In this document: one piece after another, positions 37,054 to 46,342 of the stretch | Layout of the letters: every line of letters starts with the position of its first letter | How positions within the stretch are numbered: the first letter of the stretch is position 1 | Assembly: GCA_034423775.1 (NCBI GenBank) | Contig: CP139918.1 | Location: forward strand, 248,001 to 312,000 | Source: Alphaproteobacteria bacterium US3C007 | GTDB lineage: Bacteria; Pseudomonadota; Alphaproteobacteria; Rhodobacterales; Rhodobacteraceae | Direction: 5' to 3' | Length of the DNA stretch: 64,000 bases | Notes under the pieces: model-generated | Seen by the model: the letters and a program-made list of their open reading frames with translations, nothing else | Database searches by the model: none | What the model was told of the DNA's origin: nothing | Position numbers and translations under genes: made by a program

Positions 37054-38225
37054 TCAAAAATCTCAAAATGCTGGCTGTGTCGATCGGTTATACTAATCCC
37101 CAAGCCGGGAAGGTTATCATCAAGTTGCAAGTATCCATCTTTCGCTTCCGGATCACCTTCGAAAATATAATAAAATAATTCATTGCCGACTTCGACATCG
37201 AAAACAGGGAAATATTCACTGATCGGGCAATTTGTATTTGCCATGGTCAAATGATAATTGTGCATTTGGCCCGCATGCGGGATCACTGGAATTTGATGCG
37301 CCTCTGCAATCGCGTTGATTTTCTGCGCCGCTGTAATACCGCCAACACGGTTGGTGTCATATTGCAGAACGCTGACAGCTTTCTGCTCAATCAGATCTTT
37401 GCAACCTATCACCGAATATTCATGCTCGCCGCCTGAAATCGGTATAATGTTCATGGCATTCAGCTGCTTATACCCTTCAACATCATCTGCAATCACCGGT
37501 TCTTCGAGCCAACGTGGTTCAAATTTCGCAAGTTTTGGAAGCATGCGCTTTGCGTAATCAAGATTCCACCCCATATAGCATTCAAGCATTAAATCGACAT
37601 CATAGCCCAAGACTTCGCGCAACGCCTCAACCCGTTTGATATTCTCGCGCATGCCCGGCATGCCGTCCTTTGGGCCGAAACCAAACCGCGTTTTATAAGC
37701 CAGATAGCCGTTTTTTTGCGCCTCTTGCGCTTCTTCTTGCATGGCCTCGACGCTGTCCGCATAGAGTTTGGAATAATAGACTGGAATTTTTTCTTTTGTC
37801 CGCCCTCCCAAAAGCTTGAACACTGGTTTTCCAACCAACTTCCCCATCAGATCCCAAATCGCGATATCAATGGCGCTGATAGCCGTCATGCCTACGCCCT
37901 TGCGTCCCCAAGCATGGGTTGTGCGGTACATTTTTTCCCACAGATACGCATAATCGAACGGATCCTCTCCGATCACCAAAGGCGCGTACCAGTCATCGAT
38001 GGCTTTTTTGACGACGCTTGGCGCTAAGGCGGCGTTGCCGATGCCGATCGTACCATCTTCCGTTTCCACTTCGCAGGTCAGCCATTGGTGGAACCGAAAC
38101 GAAGACATGGCATCGCCTTTTGTCCAAAGCGCATCCGATGCGTTGGTGCAAAAATGCCCTTGCGGCGGCACCGTTGGCCCCGTCCAATTCCAAACGCGCG
38201 TGCGAACAGATTTTATACGAGTCAT
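37050..38225 (-). CDS. enolase-superfamily sugar acid dehydratase (rhamnonate dehydratase-like)
   Basis: A 391-residue member of the mandelate racemase/muconate lactonizing group. It has an N-terminal capping domain and a barrel with YKTRFGFGP near residue 190 (the K-x-R pair), then metal ligands in LMLECYMGW near 218, RWLEEPV near 244 and SGGEHEY near 270. The histidine of [11 protein letters not shown] near 322 is placed like the catalytic histidine of L-rhamnonate dehydratase. The closest recalled relatives are RhmD and L-lyxonate dehydratase. Probable role: first dehydration of an aldonic acid. The ATG at 38225 follows AAAGG. Confidence 0.85.
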   Translation of the reverse strand: MTRIKSVRTRVWNWTGPTVPPQGHFCTNASDALWTKGDAMSSFRFHQWLTCEVETEDGTIGIGNAALAPSVVKKAIDDWYAPLVIGEDPFDYAYLWEKMYRTTHAWGRKGVGMTAISAIDIAIWDLMGKLVGKPVFKLLGGRTKEKIPVYYSKLYADSVEAMQEEAQEAQKNGYLAYKTRFGFGPKDGMPGMRENIKRVEALREVLGYDVDLMLECYMGWNLDYAKRMLPKLAKFEPRWLEEPVIADDVEGYKQLNAMNIIPISGGEHEYSVIGCKDLIEQKAVSVLQYDTNRVGGITAAQKINAIAEAHQIPVIPHAGQMHNYHLTMANTNCPISEYFPVFDVEVGNELFYYIFEGDPEAKDGYLQLDDNLPGLGISITDRHSQHFEIFE

Positions 38226-38226
38226 T

Positions 38227-39732
38227 TCAATCAGCCTTTCTTTCAAGTCCTTTAGCTCGTTTTAAAAGCCGCCAAACGGTGGGTCCAAATAAGGCCAAAG
38301 CCGTTAGGATAAAAAATAAAAGTGATAAGGGCCGAGTGAGCATCAGCCACCATTTCTCATCCAGCATCACCATCGACTGGCCGAGGCGTTGCTCGAGCAT
38401 CCCGCCTAAAATCAACCCAATGGCGAGCGGAACAACCGAAAACCCATACATGCGCATGAAATATCCAACAACACCGGAAATCAGCGCAACCCACACATCA
38501 AACATGGATTGATCCAGCGCATAAGCCCCCACCACAGAGAACATGAAAACGCTTGGCCATAGCACCGGAATTGGGATCAGTGTGACGCGGGCAAATACAC
38601 GGGCCCCGTAAAGCCCGATTACTAAAAAAAGAAGATTGACGAACAGCATCGACCAAAAAATCGCAAAGGCAAAATGCGCCTGCTCGGTGAACATCGTGGG
38701 TCCTGGGCGCAAGCCATGCACCAATAATCCCGCCAGGATCACCGCCGCAGTGGGCGATCCGGGAATGCCCAAGGCCAAAGTGGGCACCATTGCACCGCCG
38801 GTTGCAGAATTGTTGGCTGCTTCAGATCCTGCGATTCCTTCGGGCGCCCCCTTGCCAAATTCTTCGGGCGTTTTTGACCAGCGTTTGGCTTCATTATACC
38901 CAATCATCGAGGCTACAGTTGCGCCTTCAGCGGGTAAAATCCCGATAAAAGTTCCGATCCCGCTTGAGCGTAAAATGGTTTTCCAGACGCGTTTATAATC
39001 TTCGCGGCTGGGCAATTTAATCGCCTTCATAGTGATTTGCTCGCGACGCTCGTTTAATTTTGAAGCCTGAGCCAACAGTTCGGATATGCCAAACACGCCT
39101 ATCATAACTGGCACAAAGCCAATGCCATCGCGCAACTCGGTTACATCAAAGGTAAAGCGCTTTACTGAGGTCAGAAGGTCGGTGCCCACAGTGGCCAATA
39201 AAATGCCAAATGCCCCAGCAATCAGGTTGCGTATTGGCGAGCCACCACCCACGCTCACCAACATGGACAGCCCAAACAGGGTGAGTGCAAAATATTCAGG
39301 CGGGGCGAAATTATACGCCGCGCGCGCCAAAATTGGAGCCGACAGCATTAAAACGGCTACGCTGAACACACCGCCAACGGTTGAAGAAATAACCGCCAAT
39401 CCAAGTGCTCGGCCTGCTTCGCCGCGCACCGCCATTGGATAACCGTCAAGGCAAGTGGTTGCGCTGGCGGAGGTGCCGGGCGTGTTGATTAAAATGGCCG
39501 TGATCGCACCGGCAAATGTTGCCGAACAATAGATAGCGGTCAGCACCGAGATGGCAGCCACCGGCTCCATCGTTAACGTGAAGGGCAGCAATAAAGCCGC
39601 ACCCGTGGTTGCGTTTAAGCCAGGCAAAGCTCCGATGACAACGCCGCCCAACGTTGCGCAAACCAGCAACATTAGCAATGAGATGTCGCCTAACGCGGTG
39701 AATCCTGCAACAAACGCCTCCATATCAGCCAT
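38227..39732 (-). CDS. tripartite tricarboxylate transporter large permease, TctA family
   Basis: A 501-residue, 12-helix membrane protein. The TctA signature is clear: [19 protein letters not shown] near residue 33 and the repeated [46 protein letters not shown] near 262-310. It forms the channel part of a TTT system with TctB and the periplasmic TctC. It overlaps tctB by eight bases. Placed directly before the dehydratase gene, it should import the acid that the operon degrades rather than citrate. Confidence 0.93.
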   Translation of the reverse strand: MADMEAFVAGFTALGDISLLMLLVCATLGGVVIGALPGLNATTGAALLLPFTLTMEPVAAISVLTAIYCSATFAGAITAILINTPGTSASATTCLDGYPMAVRGEAGRALGLAVISSTVGGVFSVAVLMLSAPILARAAYNFAPPEYFALTLFGLSMLVSVGGGSPIRNLIAGAFGILLATVGTDLLTSVKRFTFDVTELRDGIGFVPVMIGVFGISELLAQASKLNERREQITMKAIKLPSREDYKRVWKTILRSSGIGTFIGILPAEGATVASMIGYNEAKRWSKTPEEFGKGAPEGIAGSEAANNSATGGAMVPTLALGIPGSPTAAVILAGLLVHGLRPGPTMFTEQAHFAFAIFWSMLFVNLLFLVIGLYGARVFARVTLIPIPVLWPSVFMFSVVGAYALDQSMFDVWVALISGVVGYFMRMYGFSVVPLAIGLILGGMLEQRLGQSMVMLDEKWWLMLTRPLSLLFFILTALALFGPTVWRLLKRAKGLERKAD

Positions 39733-40195
39733 ACCACCAATTTGTTAAAAGACCGCGCGGAAACCGAATTCTGAACACCAAATCAAACAGGAAAAAAATA
39801 ATCGTGGGCATTGCCAGCCCAACCAAAGCAATCAGGTGCCAACGCCGCTCGCCCCAGAGAATCGAGAGACCTGCCGCGAAAGCGCCCAGCGCTATAAACA
39901 GATCGATCTGGACCAATAAACAGAAGGTAAAAAGCGCCAAAAATGTACCAAAGGTGGATTTATCAGCGCGCTCCTGCAGTTTAATCGGGTCCAGCCAAAC
40001 CATAAGCGCTGTTAAAAAGATGATAAAACCACAGATCAATTGCGGAAAATCCGAGGGCTGTATCCCTCGCTTTAAAATAGGCGGCATTTTCTTGAATGTG
40101 GTCGTGAAATAAATCGCCACAAGCGCAAAAATCACAATTCCAAGCGGGACCATCCATCGGGCATAGCGCTCTGATTTTGACGTTGGCATTGACAT
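39725..40195 (-). CDS. tripartite tricarboxylate transporter small permease, TctB family
   Basis: A 156-residue protein with four hydrophobic helices and an N-terminal cytoplasmic basic stretch. GIQPSDFPQLICGFIIFLTALMVW near residue 45 and the C-terminal GLAMPTIIFFLFDLVFRIRFPRG are typical of TctB. The ATG at 40195, with GGAAG upstream, is chosen; an earlier in-frame TTG exists. It pairs with TctA. A strong hairpin separates it from tctC. Confidence 0.88.
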   Translation of the reverse strand: MSMPTSKSERYARWMVPLGIVIFALVAIYFTTTFKKMPPILKRGIQPSDFPQLICGFIIFLTALMVWLDPIKLQERADKSTFGTFLALFTFCLLVQIDLFIALGAFAAGLSILWGERRWHLIALVGLAMPTIIFFLFDLVFRIRFPRGLLTNWWYG

Positions 40196-40215
40196 AAAGC
40201 TTTCTTCCAAAGGAT

Positions 40216-40242
40216 GGCCGCGCCCCTTAAAAGGGCGCGGCC
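40216..40242. terminator. GC hairpin between tctC and tctB
   Basis: GGCCGCGCCC (40216-40225) pairs with GGGCGCGGCC (40233-40242) around a 7-base loop, 12 bases after the tctC stop. In the direction of transcription no U-run follows, so it is more likely an RNA-stabilising or partial-termination element that raises tctC over tctBA. Confidence 0.7.
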
Positions 40243-40254
40243 CAGTTCAAATAA

Positions 40255-41220
40255 TTATTCGATAAAGCCAAGCTCTTTCAAAGCAGCTTGCATATCATTC
40301 ACCATCACAGAGAGCTGGTTGCCCCATTCATCAGAGCCCGCCACTGAAGAACTATCAAGGCCAACTGAGGTTAAGAACCCCTGATAGACGGAATGGTTCA
40401 TCGACTTCATCAAAGCCGTTTCGATTTTTTCAGCCACTGCGTCTGGTGTGTCTTTATGTACCACAAAGCCGCGTACGGTTGAGAAACTGACAGGGATGCC
40501 CATTTCTTGCGCGGTTGAAACATCTGGCAAAGCCGCCATGCGGTTATTGGCCAGCACAACGATCGGGCAGACGTCGCCCGCTTCGATCTGACTTCCAGCT
40601 TCCGCCAAATTCAACACGGCCGCGTCTACAGCGCCAGCAACCAATTGAGTCGCCAATTCTCCGCCACCATCAAAGGGTAGAATTTTGGGCGTTTTCATAT
40701 CGCCCTTGGTGGTGAACATAAAGGCAGATACATCATCAATATTGCCCAAATGCGTTGTGCCATAGGTAATCGGAGCCGCCTTTTGCTGAGCGACAAAATC
40801 GGCCGCATCGGCATAAGCGCCGCAGCGTACCATTAGAATTTGAGGGTCATCTGTGCCGCGGGCAATCGGACGAATATCATCCAGCTTCATATCCGTTTCG
40901 CCTTTGGCCAGCGTGGCCGCATGCCCGATTGTAAAGGTCAGAATCGTATGACCATCGGCGGGAACGGTCAGATAATGATCCATGGCCACAGCACCGCCGC
41001 CGCCTTTCTTATTCACGACAACCATGTCCTGCTTTAATTCACGGCGCGCGCGCAGCATCATCATACGCGTTGTAACATCTGTACCACCGCCATTGCCAGC
41101 ATGCGTGACAACTTCAATAGTTTTTGACGGGTACTCATCCGCCATCACGGCACTTGCCCCCATGGCTAAACACATTGAGGCCCCAGTCAGCAGCTTGCCG
41201 ACATAATTTTTCCGTTTCAT
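40255..41220 (-). CDS. tripartite tricarboxylate transporter binding protein, TctC/Bug family
   Basis: A 321-residue periplasmic solute-binding protein. The signal peptide spans residues 1-27 (KLLTGASMCLAMGASAVMADE). The mature part begins YPSKTIEVVTHAGNGGGTDVTTR, the Bug-family phosphate-loop-like ligand site, and continues with the usual two-domain pattern. The frame runs on 18 codons upstream, but the ATG at 41220 has a near-perfect GGGAGGA site seven bases before it. First gene of the eight-gene sugar acid operon. Confidence 0.92.
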   Translation of the reverse strand: MKRKNYVGKLLTGASMCLAMGASAVMADEYPSKTIEVVTHAGNGGGTDVTTRMMMLRARRELKQDMVVVNKKGGGGAVAMDHYLTVPADGHTILTFTIGHAATLAKGETDMKLDDIRPIARGTDDPQILMVRCGAYADAADFVAQQKAAPITYGTTHLGNIDDVSAFMFTTKGDMKTPKILPFDGGGELATQLVAGAVDAAVLNLAEAGSQIEAGDVCPIVVLANNRMAALPDVSTAQEMGIPVSFSTVRGFVVHKDTPDAVAEKIETALMKSMNHSVYQGFLTSVGLDSSSVAGSDEWGNQLSVMVNDMQAALKELGFIE

Positions 41221-41248
41221 ATTTGTTCCTCCCAGAATGTCGAGTTTC

Positions 41249-41272
41249 GGTATTTTGGTATACCAATATACC
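41249..41272. promoter_or_regulatory. GntR/FCD-type operator before tctC
   Basis: A 24-base palindrome with one mismatched pair, centred on TTGGTATACCAA (41255-41266) and flanked by GGTAT and ATACC. The core equals the well-known UxuR/ExuR-type FCD operator. It lies about 30-50 bases upstream of the tctC start, suitable for repression by the GntR protein encoded within the operon. Confidence 0.75.
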
Positions 41273-41575
41273 ATCTCTCGCCATTTTCATAAAAATTGTC
41301 AATTGAAAAACCAAAGCTTTTGGATCCTTCTTATCTTGACCCGGCGCTTGAGGCGGGTCAGCAGCCCCCAGAAGCGCTGTAAAACTTGGCGCAAGGTTCA
41401 AACCTGAAAAGCCCATATCTTGGTCTGAAATCTGGCGCGAAGCGGTTTTGCAAAACAAAACGCGCACTGAAAATCACCACGCGATGTGAGAGAGAAAAAG
41501 GTTAAAGCGGCCGATACGCATGATTGCCCGCTGCCGCGGCAAGCGCGCGCAGGCAAAACCAGCCAAGCCCCTTGT
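41273..41575. other. intergenic region upstream of the sugar acid operon
   Basis: About 300 bases between the tctC operator and the end of the outer membrane-type gene. It contains leftward promoter-like AT-rich sequence near 41280-41310. The rest shows no gene, tRNA or strong hairpin. Confidence 0.4.
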
Positions 41576-42625
41576 CTAAAATCGAAGCGCTTGAAATTTC
41601 AGAGCCAATATAGGCGTTTTCAAATCAAAATAATCGATTGTGCTGTTGGTGAACTGATAACCAAAAGACAGGCTGACTTGCGGGGAAACAGGATAGGAAA
41701 GCAGGGCCGATAGCGTGCTGTCATCACGCTTATAACCAAGCAAACCGCCGCCCGAATATTCGCTATATGAAAGATCCAACGCAAAGGGGTTTTGCTTTAT
41801 CAACTCAACTAGGCTGAGTGACACAATCTGCGTCAATACCAGCCGATTGGGAACGCGCTCACCGCGAATAATGCGAAGGCTCCAAATTCTATTGGTTGAA
41901 TACAGCATTTCCATCTCAACTGAGATTTGGGTTTGAACCGACTGATCTGCGTTCCGCACCGCTACGCCCGCCGTAAACTGATGGGATTGCGCAAATTTTC
42001 CGTTCCAAAGCTTAGAAACGCGTATTTCATGTTGCTTAATGCGGGTATCTGAAAGATCTTTTTGAATCCGATCCGCACGGGTGCACAAATCAACGTAGCG
42101 CCAGTTTCGCAGGCTTTTCACAAAACAGGCATCGGCCGATAAAGAGGCAATGCCCATCTCATGCTGCGGGCTATGCGCATAATGCGCGCTCACCCCATAC
42201 TCAAAATAAGTACGCGCATGTGGAAAATAGCGATCCCGCAAACCGGCCCCCACCCCCATAAGAACGCCCGCTTTTTTCACGCGATCCGCTTTGCCCTGAA
42301 AAACCATATCGCCCAAAACCAACGCTGCGTTTGGATTACCACCGTTTATATTGTGCGAATATAAGATCACAGGCGCCAAAAAACGCTGCAACGATCGCTC
42401 CGCAACCGGCAGAGTGGCGATGCCCGGTTGAACATTGCGCCGCAATTTAGTGTTTAAAAAATAAGCGGTAGCTGGCTCGACAGATTTATTGAGCGAAGAA
42501 TGTAACAGACAATGGGTAAACAAGCGTTCGTTTTTATGCGCAATCGTGCAGGCGCTTAAGCCGCTAGCAGATAACAAATAAGACGATAAGAAAACCAGCA
42601 CGGAAAGGAAATAGATGCGCAGCAA
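41576..42625 (-). CDS. putative outer membrane beta-barrel lipoprotein
   Basis: A 349-residue protein if it starts at the TTG at 42625, which has GAGG five bases upstream and gives a tidy lipoprotein signal: LLRIYFLSVLVFLSS followed by the lipobox LSAC. The frame is open 29 codons further and an ATG at 42643 is also possible. The mature part has alternating beta strands rich in aromatic residues and ends ...LKFQALRF, with the terminal phenylalanine of outer membrane barrels. I recognise no specific family. It is transcribed alone, between the tct operon and the GntR gene. Confidence 0.6.
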   Translation of the reverse strand: MLRIYFLSVLVFLSSYLLSASGLSACTIAHKNERLFTHCLLHSSLNKSVEPATAYFLNTKLRRNVQPGIATLPVAERSLQRFLAPVILYSHNINGGNPNAALVLGDMVFQGKADRVKKAGVLMGVGAGLRDRYFPHARTYFEYGVSAHYAHSPQHEMGIASLSADACFVKSLRNWRYVDLCTRADRIQKDLSDTRIKQHEIRVSKLWNGKFAQSHQFTAGVAVRNADQSVQTQISVEMEMLYSTNRIWSLRIIRGERVPNRLVLTQIVSLSLVELIKQNPFALDLSYSEYSGGGLLGYKRDDSTLSALLSYPVSPQVSLSFGYQFTNSTIDYFDLKTPILALKFQALRF

Positions 42626-42960
42626 AAACACCTCAACAAACATAAAAAACGCGACAAGCCGCCAAAGTTTACGGGCATCGGTTCTGACCAGAAAATGTTT
42701 AGGTTCAAACATATTGAGCGATCAGAAAAGCCGCTAGGCAGCAGATATAATCCGACTATTAAAAAAGTTGATTAGCATGGCCGGCTTAATATTTGTTGAA
42801 ACAAGCCTAAAAGCCAAAGCGCACGTGATCAGGTGCATGATCTGTTTTGCTCTCACCAGGTTGGAATGCAGGTATCAGCAGGTGTTAAAACAAATGCGCT
42901 TAAATCCGAACGGCTAGCTTACCGCTTATAAAAGAACCTTGGCAGTTGATTGCCAGGGGC

Positions 42961-43653
42961 TTAAGCGCCCAAGCCCCCCAACACATCTTTCAGCTTAGTT
43001 GGGTTCGAAACCTTCTCGCGCAAATCCAGCGCCGATACCAAATCCACCAGATGGCTTTGCATCAATTCTTCCGCTCTGGCTCCGTCTTTTTGCGATAAAG
43101 CCTCCAGCAAAGCATGATGGGCATGTTTTTCGCACAAAGCGCTGTCTCTTTTCCGATAAAGCGCAATAATTAGCGAAGACCGGGCGATCAAGCTTTCGAT
43201 AAACCGCCCAATCGTGGCTTGATCGGCGAGCTTTGAAATTTCAATATGAAAAACCCCAGACAACCACAACGCTTTCCCAATATCATTTTGCGCCAAAGCT
43301 TCATGCTCATCATCAATATGGGTTTGCAATCGGCGCGCGGACTCCTTCGTCATCCTGAGCGCTGCAGACCGCGCCGTTCTCGGCTCTAGAAGAGCGCGCG
43401 CCTCAAAAATCTCACGCGCCTCTCTCAAGCTGGGCTTTGAAACAAATGCTCCCCGATTGGGTTGAATATCCACAAGCTGCTCATGCGATAATCCCTGCAA
43501 TGCGCTGCGCACCAGCGTTCTGGAAACCCCATAAATCTCAGACAATTCGTCTTCGCCCAATTTGGTTCCCGGCAGCACTTTATGTTCATGGATCGCTTTA
43601 GCAATCGCTTTGCCGATTTCACGAGCCGTTATAGTCGTTTTGAGTGCAGGCAT
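42961..43653 (-). CDS. GntR-family regulator, FadR/FCD type
   Basis: A 230-residue transcriptional regulator. The winged helix contains AIHEHKVLPGTKLGEDELSEIYGVSRTLVRSALQGLSHEQLV (residues about 17-58). The FCD domain spans about 75-210 with the histidine- and aspartate-bearing helices HIEISKLADQ and HHALLEALSQKD. The frame is open far upstream, but the ATG at 43653 matches the family start. It is divergent from the ABC transporter operon and a palindrome in the shared gap fits its operator, so it probably controls that operon. Confidence 0.9.
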   Translation of the reverse strand: MPALKTTITAREIGKAIAKAIHEHKVLPGTKLGEDELSEIYGVSRTLVRSALQGLSHEQLVDIQPNRGAFVSKPSLREAREIFEARALLEPRTARSAALRMTKESARRLQTHIDDEHEALAQNDIGKALWLSGVFHIEISKLADQATIGRFIESLIARSSLIIALYRKRDSALCEKHAHHALLEALSQKDGARAEELMQSHLVDLVSALDLREKVSNPTKLKDVLGGLGA

Positions 43654-43753
43654 AAAAACGTCTTTCCAGACCGAGGTTGGGGCGCAGATCTCTCTATTGC
43701 AAATTACCGACTCGGAAACAACAAAGACGATCAAACTTTGCCCTACCGAAAAT

Positions 43754-43765
43754 ATTGTATACAAT
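43754..43765. promoter_or_regulatory. GntR-type palindromic operator
   Basis: ATTGTATACAAT is a perfect 12-base palindrome with the TTGT-ACAA arms usual for FCD regulators. It lies about 100 bases before the gntR start and about 145 bases before the ABC ATPase gene. A second inverted pair, AAATTGT (43775-43781) and ACAATTT (43805-43811), lies beside it. Confidence 0.65.
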
Positions 43766-43909
43766 TTTATGATTAAATTGTAAGCAAAAATATTTTTTCT
43801 GCACACAATTTGCGCATGCGGCCACGCCACGCTCAAATCCATAGAGTTTTCTTTGTTATCCCAACCGAAAACAGACCAGCGTGATCCAAACAACGAAAAA
43901 TGGTTTGCA

Positions 43910-44887
43910 ATGAAATCTGATTTAGAATTGGTCGCACTCACGAAACGCTATGACGATGCCTTAGCCGTTGATGCAATATCTCATCGCTTCAAAACCGGCG
44001 GTTATGCCTGCCTTTTAGGGCCATCTGGCTGCGGAAAAACCTCGACGCTCAGGATGATTGCGGGGCATGAAACCGTTACCGATGGCGCTGTCATCTTGCA
44101 AAACAAAGATATTTCGTTGATGCCACCGGCCCGCCGCGGCACCGCGATGATGTTTCAAAATTACGCGCTTTTCCCGCATTTAAACATCATCGACAATGTT
44201 GCTTTCAGCTTAAAAATGAAGGGGGTGACCCGCAGCGATCGGCATAAGAAAGCTGCAGAAATACTTGAGCTGGTAGATATGGAGACGTTCCACAAGCGGT
44301 TTCCCGACCAACTTTCCGGTGGCCAGCAACAAAGGGTGGCTTTGGCGCGCGCGCTGGTGACACGGCCGCAAGTGTTGCTGCTGGATGAGCCGCTTTCGGC
44401 GCTGGATCCGTTTTTACGGATTAAAATGCGCGCCGAAATGAAAAAACTTCAAGCCGAACTGGGGATTAGTTTTATTCACGTCACCCATAGCCAAGAAGAG
44501 GCGCTGGGTTTAGCCGATGAAATTATCGTCATGAATAATGCTAAAATTGAACAAGCAGGCACGGCTCATAGCGTATTCAATGAACCCAAAACCGAATTTG
44601 TGGCGCGGTTTCTTGGCGGGCACAACGTACTTGATTTGCCGCATGGCCGCGTTGCCATTCGCCGCGATGCGATGCGCATTCTGCCCGAAACAGACGCGCT
44701 GATCTCGGCCCAAATTACCGCCGTTGAATACCAAGGTATTCACGTATCTCTCACAGCCAAAGTTTTTGGTGGGCAAGAAGTGACTATCCTGATGGCGGAT
44801 AGCGCATTCTTTGCTTCACCAAGCCAACCCGGCGAGGCCGTTGGCCTGAGCTGGGATCAAAACGCTGTCCACGCTTTGGCAGCATAA
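43910..44887 (+). CDS. ABC transporter ATP-binding protein (PotA-like)
   Basis: A 325-residue ATPase of the CUT1/MOI type. Walker A is GPSGCGKT at residues 37-44, the signature is LSGGQQQRVALARAL near 135, Walker B is VLLLDEPLSALDP near 158, and the H-loop is HVTHSQEEAL near 193. A C-terminal regulatory TOBE-like domain follows from about 235. An upstream start at 43853 would add 19 poorly conserved residues; the ATG at 43910 fits the family. It energises the importer formed with the next three genes. Confidence 0.92.
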   Translation: MKSDLELVALTKRYDDALAVDAISHRFKTGGYACLLGPSGCGKTSTLRMIAGHETVTDGAVILQNKDISLMPPARRGTAMMFQNYALFPHLNIIDNVAFSLKMKGVTRSDRHKKAAEILELVDMETFHKRFPDQLSGGQQQRVALARALVTRPQVLLLDEPLSALDPFLRIKMRAEMKKLQAELGISFIHVTHSQEEALGLADEIIVMNNAKIEQAGTAHSVFNEPKTEFVARFLGGHNVLDLPHGRVAIRRDAMRILPETDALISAQITAVEYQGIHVSLTAKVFGGQEVTILMADSAFFASPSQPGEAVGLSWDQNAVHALAA

Positions 44888-44925
44888 CCTTCCAACAACA
44901 TCACCAACATTACTGGAGTACAGAA

Positions 44926-46203
44926 ATGATTAAAGAAACCAAACTGAGCCGCAGAAATCTGCTTAAGGGCGCGGCTGCCACGGCTGCTTTTGCAGGAGGA
45001 TCCACTTTGGGTGCCCCAATGATTTGGGCGCAGAATATCAAGGATGTGACCCTAAGACAGATCGGAACAGGCGTTTCCAACCTGAATGAAATTGCCGAAA
45101 AAGTGAAGGAAGATCTTGGCTTTAACCTCACGATGACGGCCCTAGATACCGACAGCGCAGCGCAGCGCGTTGCCACCCAACCGGGCAGCTTTGACATTGC
45201 AGATATTGAATATATCTCCTGCAAGAAAGTTTGGCCTGCCGGGAATCTGCAGGCTATGGATGCCAGTAAATTAGACAATTATGACAAGATCGCACAGACC
45301 TTTAGATCTGGAAAACTCACGCCCACCAGCACGATTGCACAGGGCACTGCGCCGCATACGGTGGGCTTTGTCGAAGGGCCCAACGGCAAAAGCTTTGCCG
45401 ATCATGAATCCGGTTGGATGACGATGGTGCCGACCATTTATAACGCAGATACTCTGGGCATTCGCCCCGATCTGATCGGCCGGCCGATTGAAAGCTGGGC
45501 TGAACTTTTGAACCCCGAATTCAAGGGCAAAGCCTCTATTTTGGATATCTCGTCGATTGGCATTATGGATATGGCAATGGTTTGCGAAGCAATGGGCGAG
45601 ATCACCTATGGCGACAAAGGCAATATGACCAAAGAGGAAATCGATAAAACGATTGCGATCTTCACGGAAGCCAAGAAAAACGGGCAATTCCGTGCCTTTT
45701 GGAAAACCTTCGATGAAAGCGTCAATTTAATGGCTAGTGGTGAAGTTGTGATCCAATCTATGTGGTCACCCGCCATCACAGCGGTAAAATCGCGCGGAAT
45801 CCCATGCGTGTATCAACCCTTGAAAGAAGGCTATCGCAGCTGGGGCGGTGGTATGGGGCTTGCAGCCTCATTGTCAGGTATCGAAAAAGAAGCCGCTTAT
45901 GAATATATCAACTGGTATCTCTCGGGCTGGGCCGGCGGGTTCTTGATGCGCCAAGGCTATTATTCAGCCGTGCCTGAAACCAGCAAAAACTTCATGACAG
46001 AAAATGAATGGGGCTATTGGTTCGAAGGCAAAGCCGCAACGGGTGATATTACCTCTCCATTTGGCGATAAACTGGCCGTAGCCGGCGAAACGCGTGATGG
46101 TGGATCTTTCTATGATCGCATGGGCGCGGTGAAATGCTGGAACTCTGTGATGACAGAAAACCAGTATATGGTGCGCAAATGGAACGAGTTTATCGCAGCC
46201 TAA
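44926..46203 (+). CDS. ABC transporter solute-binding protein, Tat-exported (PotD-like)
   Basis: A 425-residue extracellular binding protein. The N-terminus KLSRRNLLKGAAATAAFAG has the twin-arginine motif SRRNLLK followed by a moderate hydrophobic segment, so it is folded before export. The mature protein shows the PotD/PotF family layout, with IADIEYISCKKVW and MVPTIYNADTLGIRPDLIG motifs. Ligand not evident; polyamines, opines or other small nitrogen compounds are possible. A strong hairpin follows 18 bases after its stop codon. Confidence 0.9.
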   Translation: MIKETKLSRRNLLKGAAATAAFAGGSTLGAPMIWAQNIKDVTLRQIGTGVSNLNEIAEKVKEDLGFNLTMTALDTDSAAQRVATQPGSFDIADIEYISCKKVWPAGNLQAMDASKLDNYDKIAQTFRSGKLTPTSTIAQGTAPHTVGFVEGPNGKSFADHESGWMTMVPTIYNADTLGIRPDLIGRPIESWAELLNPEFKGKASILDISSIGIMDMAMVCEAMGEITYGDKGNMTKEEIDKTIAIFTEAKKNGQFRAFWKTFDESVNLMASGEVVIQSMWSPAITAVKSRGIPCVYQPLKEGYRSWGGGMGLAASLSGIEKEAAYEYINWYLSGWAGGFLMRQGYYSAVPETSKNFMTENEWGYWFEGKAATGDITSPFGDKLAVAGETRDGGSFYDRMGAVKCWNSVMTENQYMVRKWNEFIAA

Positions 46204-46221
46204 ACCACCACTGACACTCAG

Positions 46222-46248
46222 AGGGTCCCAGCGCCGCGCTGGGACCCT
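46222..46248 (+). terminator. hairpin after the ABC binding-protein gene
   Basis: AGGGTCCCAGCG (46222-46233) pairs fully with CGCTGGGACCCT (46237-46248) around CCG, followed by TCTTTAC. Twelve base pairs and a short U-rich tail suggest partial termination between the binding-protein and permease genes. Confidence 0.75.
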
Positions 46249-46342
46249 TCTTTACAAATTCAAAACCCTAAAAATTGTCTGGTTCAAAAATCTATGAGAC
46301 GACATCTATTTTTCAACGCCCTGTGTTTAAAAGCGGCATGCT

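Noticed and set aside
43654..43941. 96-codon extension of the GntR gene at 42961-43653
   Set aside because: It crosses the operator and AT-rich promoter region and has no similarity to GntR proteins; the ATG at 43653 fits the family start.
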